From Acidobacteriota bacterium (lineage in GTDB: Bacteria > Acidobacteriota > Terriglobia > 20CM-2-55-15): a stretch of DNA of 11,172 nucleotides. Below the pieces are notes generated by a model that was given only the letters and a program-made list of their open reading frames with translations, was not told where the DNA came from and did not search any database. This document shows, piece after piece, positions 1-6,462 of the stretch; the first letter of the stretch is position 1; each line of letters opens with the position of its first letter. A program made the translations under genes and the position numbers. The stretch is taken from contig QHXA01000030.1 in the NCBI GenBank assembly GCA_003222755.1, positions 1 to 11,172 of the forward strand, written 5' to 3'.

Positions 1-582
1 CGCCGAGTGGGCTCCGAGTGCCGCGCGCAGATGGTCATCGATGCCGACGGGTTGAATGCCCTCGTCGGACTTGAAGGCGATCTCGGCGGCGCAGTGTTGA
101 CGCCGCATCCGGGCGAAATGGCAAGGCTGATTCAGGCGAGTGTTCCAGATGTGACGGGAAATCGTGTGGAAGTCGCGTCCGATTTTGCCAAACGCCGGAA
201 TGCGTATGTTGTACTGAAAGGCTATCGAACGGTGATCGCGGCGCCTGATGCCTCTGTTTACATCAATCCAACGGGCAATCCTGGGATGGCCACGGGCGGC
301 ACAGGCGACGTTCTCACTGGAATGATTGCAGGCATTCTTGCACAAGAATATTTGGGCTCATTCATTGAGCGCCTCTGTCTTGCTGTGTACATGCATGGCC
401 TGGCGGGCGATCTTGCCGCTGAGGAACTGGGAGAACAATCTCTGGTAGCTACTGACCTGCTGCGGTTTCTGCCAAAAGCGTGGGACACTGTAGGGGCGGT
501 CGATGGCCGCCCCCGATCCTCAATGCGAGATCGCCGGCCGTTCGCGAAGCGCCAGCGCGATAGCGCGCAGCCTCAAGAATAG
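1..582 (+). CDS. nnr: NAD(P)HX dehydratase domain of bifunctional Nnr (YjeF family), 5'-truncated by window edge
   Basis: This is the C-terminal ADP/ATP-dependent (S)-NAD(P)HX dehydratase domain, a cytoplasmic metabolite-repair enzyme that restores NAD(P)H from its hydrated form. The frame is open to base 1, so the start and any N-terminal epimerase domain lie outside the window. Visible family motifs are VIDADGLNAL near the start, LTPHPGEMARL, VLKGYRTVIA and the signature GNPGMATGGTGDVLTG, which holds the catalytic-site Asp of the ribokinase-like fold. The normal domain end is around DLLRFLPKAW (to about base 483). The last 33 or so codons (VGAVDGRPR... to the stop) are Arg-rich and unlike the family; they are translated from the palindromic element at 484-599, which also supplies the stop codon. 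tsaE follows after about 20 bases, a neighbourhood common to nnr. Whether the tail alters function is unknown. Confidence 0.93.
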   Translation, partial: RRVGSECRAQMVIDADGLNALVGLEGDLGGAVLTPHPGEMARLIQASVPDVTGNRVEVASDFAKRRNAYVVLKGYRTVIAAPDASVYINPTGNPGMATGGTGDVLTGMIAGILAQEYLGSFIERLCLAVYMHGLAGDLAAEELGEQSLVATDLLRFLPKAWDTVGAVDGRPRSSMRDRRPFAKRQRDSAQPQE

Positions 583-599
583 ACCGGCGCTACAGTGTC
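484..599. repeat. GC-rich REP-like palindromic element between nnr and tsaE
   Basis: The ends are inverted repeats: 484-501 (gacactgtaggggcggtc) and 582-599 (gaccggcgctacagtgtc) match as reverse complements at 16 of 18 positions. Just inside the left end is a strong hairpin, ggggcgg (493-499) with ccgcccc (507-513). Further small palindromes follow, including ttcgcgaa at 541-548 and a gcgcg-rich one around 555-568. The element overlaps the last codons and stop of nnr, and its right end lies 4 bases before the tsaE ATG. A related hairpin lies at 3716-3741. It looks like a non-autonomous REP/MITE-type element; no transposase or RAYT gene is in the window, so the class is an inference. Confidence 0.7.
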
Positions 600-603
600 G
601 AAC

Positions 604-1014
604 ATGCTTTCAAGCTCCCCAGAAGAAACGTACGAGTTCGCGAAAAACCTCGCTGAATCTCTCCCGATACCGGCGCACATCCTGCTTTATGGGGATCTGG
701 GGACGGGCAAAACCATCTTCGCAAAGGGACTCGCCGACGGTCTCGGACTCGCGGACGTGGATGAGGTTTCAAGCCCAACGTTCACAATCATCAACCAGTA
801 CTCAGGAGGACGCATAAAGATTTACCATGTCGATCTCTACAGAATCGAGACTGGCGCACTCGGCGGTCTTGGGCTGGAAGAGATCTTCGATGACCCGAAT
901 GCGGCCGTCATCATCGAGTGGGCCGAGCGTCTTGGCTCGTTCGAGACGCCCGGAGCCTTGCGGGTATTTCTGTCTTACATCGATGATCGTTCCCGTAAAA
1001 TAGACCTATGTTAA
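604..1014 (+). CDS. tsaE: TsaE, tRNA threonylcarbamoyladenosine biosynthesis ATPase (YjeE)
   Basis: TsaE is the small cytoplasmic P-loop ATPase that works with TsaB, TsaC and TsaD to make t6A37 in ANN-decoding tRNAs. The 136-residue protein, about the usual family size, shows the Walker A motif GDLGTGKT (residues ~31-38), the switch-like segment SPTFTIINQY (~60-69), HVDLYRI (~76-82) and the conserved IIEWAERL (~102-109). I chose ATG604 because residues from there align with the usual family N-terminus (SSPEETYEFAKNLA). An in-frame GTG at 595 would add three residues encoded by the palindromic repeat. No clear Shine-Dalgarno sequence is visible; the upstream leader is the repeat arm itself. 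The stop overlaps the start of the M16 peptidase gene, suggesting coupled translation. The position next to nnr supports the call. Confidence 0.95.
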   Translation: MLSSSPEETYEFAKNLAESLPIPAHILLYGDLGTGKTIFAKGLADGLGLADVDEVSSPTFTIINQYSGGRIKIYHVDLYRIETGALGGLGLEEIFDDPNAAVIIEWAERLGSFETPGALRVFLSYIDDRSRKIDLC

Positions 1015-3689
1015 TGGCATTAATTCTGTTTCTTCAGGCGGCGCAAATCGTGGAACCGTACACTTTTCGAGAGGATCAGGGACAGGCGACGAAGGTCGTC
1101 CTGAAAAATGGACTAACCGTTATCGTTCGCGAGCAACAGGCTGTGCCGCTCGTGAGCATCACGACCTATGTCAAAGCCGGTTATTTTGACGAGGACGATC
1201 GCATTTCCGGAATTTCCCATGTGATCGAGCACATGTTCTTCAAGGGAACATCGAAGCACACGGTCGGCGAGATTGCTCGGCAGACGCAGGCGCTCGGCGG
1301 CTATCTGAACGCGTACACGTATTACGATCGCACCGTCTACCACACCGAAGTGCCCGCGGAGAACATGAAGCAAGCGCTCGAGATTCAAGCGGACGCTCTT
1401 TGGAATTCTGTGTATGACGCCAACGAATTAAAGAAGGAAATCGAGGTCGTGCTGCAGGAAAACAATCGCAAACTCGACAATCCTCCTGCCGTGGCTTCCG
1501 AGAGACTTTACGAGACTGCGTTCCGGGAGCATCGGATGAAACGGTGGCGGATTGGCACACCTGAAGGACTGCGGGCGCTCACGCGCGATGACATTCTCGC
1601 GTACGTGAAGAAATACTACCGGCCCTCGAACATCATTCTATCAATTGCAGGGAAACTGGATATCGAAGAAACAATCGGTGAAATCGTGAAACTCTATGGC
1701 ACTGCACCTGCCGATGAGGTGCCGGTTGAACGGGACTCCGGTTCGGCCGAACCGGAACAGAAGGAACTACGGTATGCATCGCAACGCGGTCCCATCGAGC
1801 AAAACCACATTGCTTTGGGTTTCCACGCGTCTGGCGTTCTCACCGATGACGCCCGTGCTTTGGAGGTCCTCGCCGCGATTTTGAGCGAAGGCCGTGCTTC
1901 GGTTCTCAATCGATATGTCCGTGATGAGAAAGCTCTGATTACGAGCGGTTCGGCAAGATTGCTCGCCTTCACGGATATGGGCTTCTTTGAACTGGATGTC
2001 GAAACAGGCAAACTGCTGGAGGCCCAAACGGCGGTTCTGGCTGAGATTGAGAACATCAAAAAGAACAGCATTACAAACGAGCAACTCGCCCGCGCAAAAG
2101 CACTCATCGCCCAGAACCACTACCACGCGCTTGAAACCGTGGATGGGCTTGCGCACGATCTGGCGTACTACGAAGCCTTGGGAGATTGGAAGAAGTCGTT
2201 CGCCTATATCCCGGCAATTCAAAAGGTGTCGGTTGACGATGTATCACGCGTCGCAAAGAAGTATTTGATGTTCGAGAATCTCAGCGCTTTTGAATACTTG
2301 CCGGAGTCCATCATTCGAAATTGGAGTGCGGAACAATATCGTGGTGCGGTACTGGACAAGGTATCGGCAGCGATTGAGCAGCGATCTATTCAGGAGTTGG
2401 CTGTCGTCGCGGAAATCCCGACAAGCGGAGAAAGTATCGTGCAGGACCTCGTGAAGCCGATCACGAAACGGTCGATCCTTCGGGGCCCGGATGTTTATAT
2501 TGTCGAGGATCACCGGTTGCCGCTCGTGTCGTTCGCGATCTTTTATCTCGGGGGTCGCCTGTACGAGTCGGCCAAGAATGCAGGTATTACGGAGTTGATG
2601 CTACGCACGGCAATTCGCGGCACTAAGCGATTCAATGCCGAAGATATTGCCCGGCGTCTTGAAAATGCCGGCGCACGCATTGAGATCGTCAATGAAGCGG
2701 ATTTCTTCGGATATGTCATCGATGGGCTGAGTGGAAAGATAGATCAAGCGCTCGAAATCCTGATGGAGATTCTGCAGCAGCCCACATTTCAGGAAGAGGA
2801 GATCGAAAATGAAAAAATTCTGCAGCTCGCGCGCATAAAAAGACTTCGTGAAAACAATTTCGCGTATCCGGTGAGCCTCTTGATGCAGACGCTGTTCGGA
2901 GATCATGCCTATGCACGACCGCCGATCGGCACAGAATCGGCCGTTCAGTCACTGACAAAGGAGGATCTCCAGGCATGGTTTAAGGCGAATCAGCGGCCAC
3001 TCGTGCCGACAATTATGATTGCGGGCGACACCAATGGCACCGGCCTCATTGCGCCGCTCGCAGACGTGCTGACCAATGAAGATCTGCACGAGCGCGAGAT
3101 TGCCTCACTGCCCGCGCCAAGTCTGAAAGCCGAGACAAAAGAAACCGTCGAAACCGCTTCGCGTCAGCAGAGTGCCCTTGTATATGGATTTGCTGGTGTT
3201 TCAAGATCCGGTAACGATCGATACCCGCTCGTCGTCTTAGAGAACATTGTCTCGGGCCTGGGAGGAAGGTTCTTTGACGCAATTCGTGACAAGCAGGGAC
3301 TCGCGTATACCGTGCATACGCAAAACGCGTTCTTTTCAAAGGGTGGAGCGATTTATACCTACGTCGCATTCTCGCCTGAAAACGAGGCAAAAGTTCGAGA
3401 GTCGCTCGAAAAAGAAATCGACCGGTTGCGCAAGGATGGCGTAACACCCGATGAAGTGAAAAAATCGATTGCCTATACGATTGGGGAGCACGAGATCGGC
3501 TTACAGACACACCTCAGCTTAGTGCTGGAGTACGCCCGAGCAGTTTATGGTGGCGAAGACGTTCAGGCTGTCGGAAATTACGAGCGATTCGTCCGGAATG
3601 TCACTGCAGATCAGGTCAAAAGAACCGCCGAGACGTATCTCGATCCCAAGTTGTTACGTGTCGCCATTGTCCGTGGAAAAAAGAACTGA
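1008..3689 (+). CDS. Two-domain M16 family zinc metallopeptidase (insulinase/processing-peptidase type)
   Basis: The 893-residue protein carries two M16 halves in one chain. The N-terminal half has the inverted zinc motif HVIEH (H71, E74, H75) and a third ligand candidate E151, 76 residues after H75, followed by family motifs (LGGYLNAYTYYDRTVYH). The C-terminal half (from about residue 490) has ITELM (527-531) where HxxEH would be, so it lacks zinc ligands, but it keeps the substrate-gripping R760 and Y767 in RDKQGLAY. This fits an active-plus-inactive clamshell peptidase degrading or processing unfolded peptides. The start is bounded by an in-frame stop at 996. ATG1008 and ATG1014 are both possible; ATG1014 forms TAATG with the tsaE stop. 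The N-terminus (ALILFLQAAQ) is a very short hydrophobic stretch with no basic residues, so export to the periplasm is likely but unproven. The physiological substrate cannot be read from sequence. Confidence 0.93.
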   Translation: MLMALILFLQAAQIVEPYTFREDQGQATKVVLKNGLTVIVREQQAVPLVSITTYVKAGYFDEDDRISGISHVIEHMFFKGTSKHTVGEIARQTQALGGYLNAYTYYDRTVYHTEVPAENMKQALEIQADALWNSVYDANELKKEIEVVLQENNRKLDNPPAVASERLYETAFREHRMKRWRIGTPEGLRALTRDDILAYVKKYYRPSNIILSIAGKLDIEETIGEIVKLYGTAPADEVPVERDSGSAEPEQKELRYASQRGPIEQNHIALGFHASGVLTDDARALEVLAAILSEGRASVLNRYVRDEKALITSGSARLLAFTDMGFFELDVETGKLLEAQTAVLAEIENIKKNSITNEQLARAKALIAQNHYHALETVDGLAHDLAYYEALGDWKKSFAYIPAIQKVSVDDVSRVAKKYLMFENLSAFEYLPESIIRNWSAEQYRGAVLDKVSAAIEQRSIQELAVVAEIPTSGESIVQDLVKPITKRSILRGPDVYIVEDHRLPLVSFAIFYLGGRLYESAKNAGITELMLRTAIRGTKRFNAEDIARRLENAGARIEIVNEADFFGYVIDGLSGKIDQALEILMEILQQPTFQEEEIENEKILQLARIKRLRENNFAYPVSLLMQTLFGDHAYARPPIGTESAVQSLTKEDLQAWFKANQRPLVPTIMIAGDTNGTGLIAPLADVLTNEDLHEREIASLPAPSLKAETKETVETASRQQSALVYGFAGVSRSGNDRYPLVVLENIVSGLGGRFFDAIRDKQGLAYTVHTQNAFFSKGGAIYTYVAFSPENEAKVRESLEKEIDRLRKDGVTPDEVKKSIAYTIGEHEIGLQTHLSLVLEYARAVYGGEDVQAVGNYERFVRNVTADQVKRTAETYLDPKLLRVAIVRGKKN

Positions 3690-3715
3690 TCGCCGACGAT
3701 CCCGTGGTTGCGACA

Positions 3716-3741
3716 TAGCCGGCGGTCATAGACCGCCGCTA
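3716..3741. repeat. REP-like hairpin between convergent genes
   Basis: The arms tagc-c-ggcggtc (3716-3727) and gaccgccgcta (3731-3741) form an 11-bp stem with one bulged C and an ATA loop. It sits 26 bases after the M16 stop and 5 bases from the stop of the opposing DUF4097-like gene, so it lies at the 3' end of both transcripts. The flank accgccgctacag (3732-3744) differs by one base from accggcgctacag at 583-595, linking it to the element near tsaE. Neither strand has a T-tract after the stem, so it is not a textbook intrinsic terminator. It could still protect mRNA 3' ends or slow polymerase. Confidence 0.7.
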
Positions 3742-3746
3742 CAGCG

Positions 3747-4859
3747 TTAGTTCTTGCGGATCGTGATCTTTCCCAAAGCAGTATGCAGCACAATCTTATT
3801 TCCACCGCCGTTCAACAACGACTCCGAATGAGTGCCGCTATAAAACTTGTTGTTCGGAATCAGGCCCTGAGGCGGCCGCGTGGGAACAGAGGGGAACTCG
3901 GAAATAATCTGCTGTGCCTGGAATGCCGGCCGTTGCACCGTGGCGTCAATTGAGGCGCGCAACCGCTGAGGCAGGTATACGGTCACGTCGCCGACGCCCG
4001 CTTGCAGGTCCATGTGCAGGTCGCCATCCAGATTGTCTGGCACAAGGCGGACGAAGATGTTGCCTGCACGCGTTGAAGCCTCGACCCAGGAAGCGGCGCT
4101 GTCCAGGCGGATATCGCCGGATTCCGTGTGACCCTGAAAAGGCCCGCGAACGCGGCGGCTCGTAATATTTCCACCGCCACTCTTTGCATTGATGCGGGCT
4201 GCATCGCCGATCGAGATATCGCCGGCGTTGGTGGTCGCCTTTACTTCACCAGCCTTGATAATGGAAATGGCTCTGCCGGCGTCGGCAGTGACTGAGCCGG
4301 CTATATTGCCTGCCCGGATCACCCCTGCCGTTGTATGGAACTCCGCATTGCCACCGATGTCGCCGACTTCCAGCGTCCCGCCCTGGCTACGTAGCTCGGC
4401 ATCGCCGCCGATATTCCCAGACTTAATCAAGCCGCCTTGGGTAATGATGGCAGCCTTACCTTTGATGTGACCTGCGGTCACTGAGCCGCCGGCTGTGCGG
4501 AGAACCACGTCCCCATCCACATCGCCAACGTTGATGCTCCCCGCCATGGTCACGAGATCCAGATTTACCGCCTTGGGTGTGACGATCCTCCAGGCAACGG
4601 TTCCTCGAATGGAATCTGGCCCATTGCTTGTGAACTCCACAACACCTTTGCCGCAGGTTTCTTGAATCTGAACCGCATTATTCTCGACTTGTATTTCCGC
4701 AACAGGTTCCCGGCCGGTAGTATCGACGTACAAATCCCCGACCGCCGCTCGGACAACGAGAGTCGTGCCATCGGAAATCGGACACTTTGCGAGACCCGGC
4801 ATGCTAAACGCCAGCGCAAGCAGCGCGGAGCGGCGGAGTGTACGAAGTGCACGGATCAT
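3747..4859 (-). CDS. Secreted DUF4097-like beta-repeat protein
   Basis: The 370-residue protein has an N-terminal signal peptide: basic MIRALRTLRR, hydrophobic SALLALAFSM, and a likely signal peptidase I site after GLA near residue 24. Cys26 is preceded by Lys, so it does not form a lipobox. Residues 107-196 are five consecutive 18-residue repeats, each starting at Gly with the pattern G-x-[I/V/L]-x-x-G-x-[I/V]-x-G (for example GSINVGDVDGDVVL), and similar but less regular strands continue to about 295. This points to a right-handed beta-solenoid of the DUF4097/adhesin-like class. A proline-rich segment (~320-335) and a short beta tail ending KITIRKN follow. The start ATG overlaps the anti-sigma stop as ATGA, so it is translationally coupled to the sigma/anti-sigma pair. 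No catalytic residues are recognisable. It may be a sensor partner or envelope structural protein of that regulon; this role is inferred from position only. Confidence 0.8.
   Translation of the reverse strand: MIRALRTLRRSALLALAFSMPGLAKCPISDGTTLVVRAAVGDLYVDTTGREPVAEIQVENNAVQIQETCGKGVVEFTSNGPDSIRGTVAWRIVTPKAVNLDLVTMAGSINVGDVDGDVVLRTAGGSVTAGHIKGKAAIITQGGLIKSGNIGGDAELRSQGGTLEVGDIGGNAEFHTTAGVIRAGNIAGSVTADAGRAISIIKAGEVKATTNAGDISIGDAARINAKSGGGNITSRRVRGPFQGHTESGDIRLDSAASWVEASTRAGNIFVRLVPDNLDGDLHMDLQAGVGDVTVYLPQRLRASIDATVQRPAFQAQQIISEFPSVPTRPPQGLIPNNKFYSGTHSESLLNGGGNKIVLHTALGKITIRKN
4272..4541 (-). repeat. Five tandem 18-residue (54-base) protein repeats
   Basis: Codons 107-196 of the secreted protein encode five repeat units in exact 18-residue register, without insertions: starts at G107, G125, G143, G161 and G179. 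The repeat is clear in protein (G at unit positions 1, 6 and usually 10) but diverged at the DNA level, so it is an old structural repeat rather than a recent tandem duplication. A sixth, 17-residue unit (197-213) begins to lose the register. Confidence 0.8.
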
Positions 4860-5794
4860 TTAGTCGAACCTACAAACTGCAGCACTTTTGTACGGATGTA
4901 GGGATTGTCGTCCTTTTTCGTCGCCTCTGTGAGCTTTTGAGCCAGTTCCGGATCTTTTGCGTTTCGCGCAAGAAGTGCGTCAATCGCTGCGATACGGATT
5001 CCGGCATTTTCGTCATTTTGCAAGGTGTGCATGAATGCAGCCCGCACGTGCTGCTCGTTAGCGAACGTCTTTAGCCCTTCCACCGCGCGCATGCGCACGC
5101 CAGGGTCGTCATCGTAGACAAGAGCATTGATTAACGCTTCCTCGATCGATTCATCTGTTGGTTTTTGTGACAGAACCTCAACTGCTTTCAGTCTGGATCC
5201 GGGATTGTTTGCATCGCGCAACGCGCTAAAGAGAAGCTGGCGAACGGTATCATCTTCGATTTTGCCGTGGAAACGCAGCGGCTGGGAAACTTCGCCCGCG
5301 AGTTCGACTTGGCCGGTCGACGGGTCCGCATTAATGACCTGAAGGTTAGAAATTGTTCCATTCCGGGGAATGGCGGGGCTCTGACTGTTCGCCGACGAAT
5401 TGAGAGCAACGGGCGGCGCAACTCGCGCTTGTTGATTGCTGACGTATACGCCAAGTGCCAGTCCCATCGTGATGAGCGCCGCCGATTCCAGCAGGCGCAT
5501 TGGCGTAAAGACCACGGAAAATGCCGGCATACGCCACCAGGACCGCTTGTTCTCCATACGATCCAATGCGTCGGCGAGCGCTTTGCGTGATTCCAAGAGC
5601 AGATCCGAGGGAACATCCCAGCTTGGAGTGTCTTCCGCCAACACCGAATGCATCGCGCGTTCCGATTCAAAGGCGTCCTTGCAAACTCCACATTCGCGAA
5701 GATGCAATTCGAGTTCGCCACGCGTTCGTTCGTCGAGTTCGTTGTACAGAAGAAGCGTGATTTGGTGTTGATAATCTTTGCAATTCACATTCAT
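4856..5794 (-). CDS. Membrane-anchored anti-sigma factor: zinc-finger (ZAS/zf-HC2) domain plus HEAT repeats
   Basis: The 312-residue protein likely binds and inhibits the ECF sigma factor encoded just upstream. The cytoplasmic N-terminus carries the anti-sigma zinc motif HxxxCxxC (H31, C35, C38) with an additional C5. A single hydrophobic segment (~100-119, LLESAALITMGLALGVYV) anchors it in the inner membrane. Outside, after a Ser/Pro/Asn-rich linker (~121-145) and a short beta segment (~147-178), come about four HEAT-like alpha-helical units (~183-310, such as DPGVRMRAVEGL and NAGIRIAAIDALL). HEAT arrays usually bind proteins or peptides, so this is a plausible sensor domain facing the periplasm; that is inference. 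Its start codon overlaps the sigma stop (ATGA, 5791-5794) and its stop overlaps the next start (ATGA, 4856-4859), so all three genes are coupled. No protease cleavage site for release can be read from sequence. Confidence 0.9.
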   Translation of the reverse strand: MNVNCKDYQHQITLLLYNELDERTRGELELHLRECGVCKDAFESERAMHSVLAEDTPSWDVPSDLLLESRKALADALDRMENKRSWWRMPAFSVVFTPMRLLESAALITMGLALGVYVSNQQARVAPPVALNSSANSQSPAIPRNGTISNLQVINADPSTGQVELAGEVSQPLRFHGKIEDDTVRQLLFSALRDANNPGSRLKAVEVLSQKPTDESIEEALINALVYDDDPGVRMRAVEGLKTFANEQHVRAAFMHTLQNDENAGIRIAAIDALLARNAKDPELAQKLTEATKKDDNPYIRTKVLQFVGSTK

Positions 5795-6411
5795 ACGTTC
5801 GTCAAGTACGCCCTTAATTTCTGAGTAGCCCGGAAGAGATAGTTCTTCGCGGTTTCTTCGGTGCTGCCCATAATTTCACCAATCATTTTGAGGCGGAGGC
5901 CCTGGTAATGCCTCAATTCAAATACAAGCCGCTCCTTTTCGGAAAGAGTTTTTAGCGCATCTTGTATTTTTTGCCCGACTTCTTTGCCGTAAAGCCGGCG
6001 TTCAGGATTGCTGTAGTACGTAGTGGCGGCCAGAGTGTCCTTGAGAGCCGGCCGATCCGGATGCATTTCCGTATCCGATTCGTAGGAGATCTCCTCTTTC
6101 AGCGTTTGACGCTTCCGGAGGTGATCCAAGCTGACATTGGTCGCGATGCGGTAGATCCAGGTGTAAAAACTCGATTCGAATCGGAATCGGCCGAGCGATC
6201 GATAGGCTTTGAGAAAGGTCTCTTGGAAAACTTCACGCGCCTCCTCGCGATTTCCCAGCATGTGGAACGCCAGTCGTAGAATGTCCCTGTCATGCCTTCG
6301 GACCAGTTGCTCAAATGCTTCACGGTCGCCGTTTTGCGCCTGTTCGATCAGGAGTTTCTCGTCTTCCGACTCGTGAACTCGTTGTGCGGTCCTCTTCAAT
6401 ATAGCTTCCAT
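5791..6411 (-). CDS. ECF-family RNA polymerase sigma factor (RpoE-like)
   Basis: This is an alternative sigma-70 family factor of the extracytoplasmic-function group, with only regions 2 and 4. Region 2 is seen in EAFEQLVRRHDRDILRLA, the -10-binding helix around EEAREVFQETFLKAYRSL, and FYTWIYRIATNVSLDHLRKR. After a ~35-residue linker, region 4 shows ALKTLSEKERLVFELRHYQG and the helix-turn-helix LKMIGEIMGSTEETAKNYLFRA. I chose ATG6411 (206 residues), which gives a normal N-terminus before the DEKLLIEQAQNGDREAFE segment. An upstream TTG at 6444 would add 11 residues, and neither has a good Shine-Dalgarno sequence. It is followed with ATGA overlap by its cognate anti-sigma gene and preceded, ~50 bases away, by the transglycosylase gene on the same strand. 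ECF operons often autoregulate, but I see no promoter I could support here. Confidence 0.95.
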   Translation of the reverse strand: MEAILKRTAQRVHESEDEKLLIEQAQNGDREAFEQLVRRHDRDILRLAFHMLGNREEAREVFQETFLKAYRSLGRFRFESSFYTWIYRIATNVSLDHLRKRQTLKEEISYESDTEMHPDRPALKDTLAATTYYSNPERRLYGKEVGQKIQDALKTLSEKERLVFELRHYQGLRLKMIGEIMGSTEETAKNYLFRATQKLRAYLTNV

Positions 6412-6462
6412 GGTCACGGGTAGTTTGGACGCCCGTAAAACCAAAAGGTTGGAGGGAATAAC

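Noticed and set aside
503..817. Plus-strand open frame spanning the nnr-tsaE junction
   Set aside because: It overlaps both real genes in another frame, has Arg/Ser-rich shadow composition, and no recognisable domain.
595..1014. tsaE starting at GTG595
   Set aside because: The three added residues come from the repeat arm, and ATG604 fits the family start better.
1767..2222. Long antisense open frames opposite the M16 peptidase gene (for example 151 residues on the minus strand)
   Set aside because: They lie wholly inside a gene with clear family motifs, show no domain, and have no ribosome site; they are frame shadows.
3716..3741. Canonical intrinsic terminator for the convergent genes
   Set aside because: No T-run follows the stem on either strand, so it is reported as a repeat hairpin only.
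4272..4541. Possible CRISPR-like or tandem DNA repeat suggested by regular 54-base spacing
   Set aside because: The periodicity is in the protein; DNA copies are diverged and there are no spacers or cas genes.
5791..6444. Longer sigma factor starting at TTG6444
   Set aside because: It adds 11 residues without family similarity or a ribosome site; ATG6411 gives a normal ECF N-terminus, though this is not certain.
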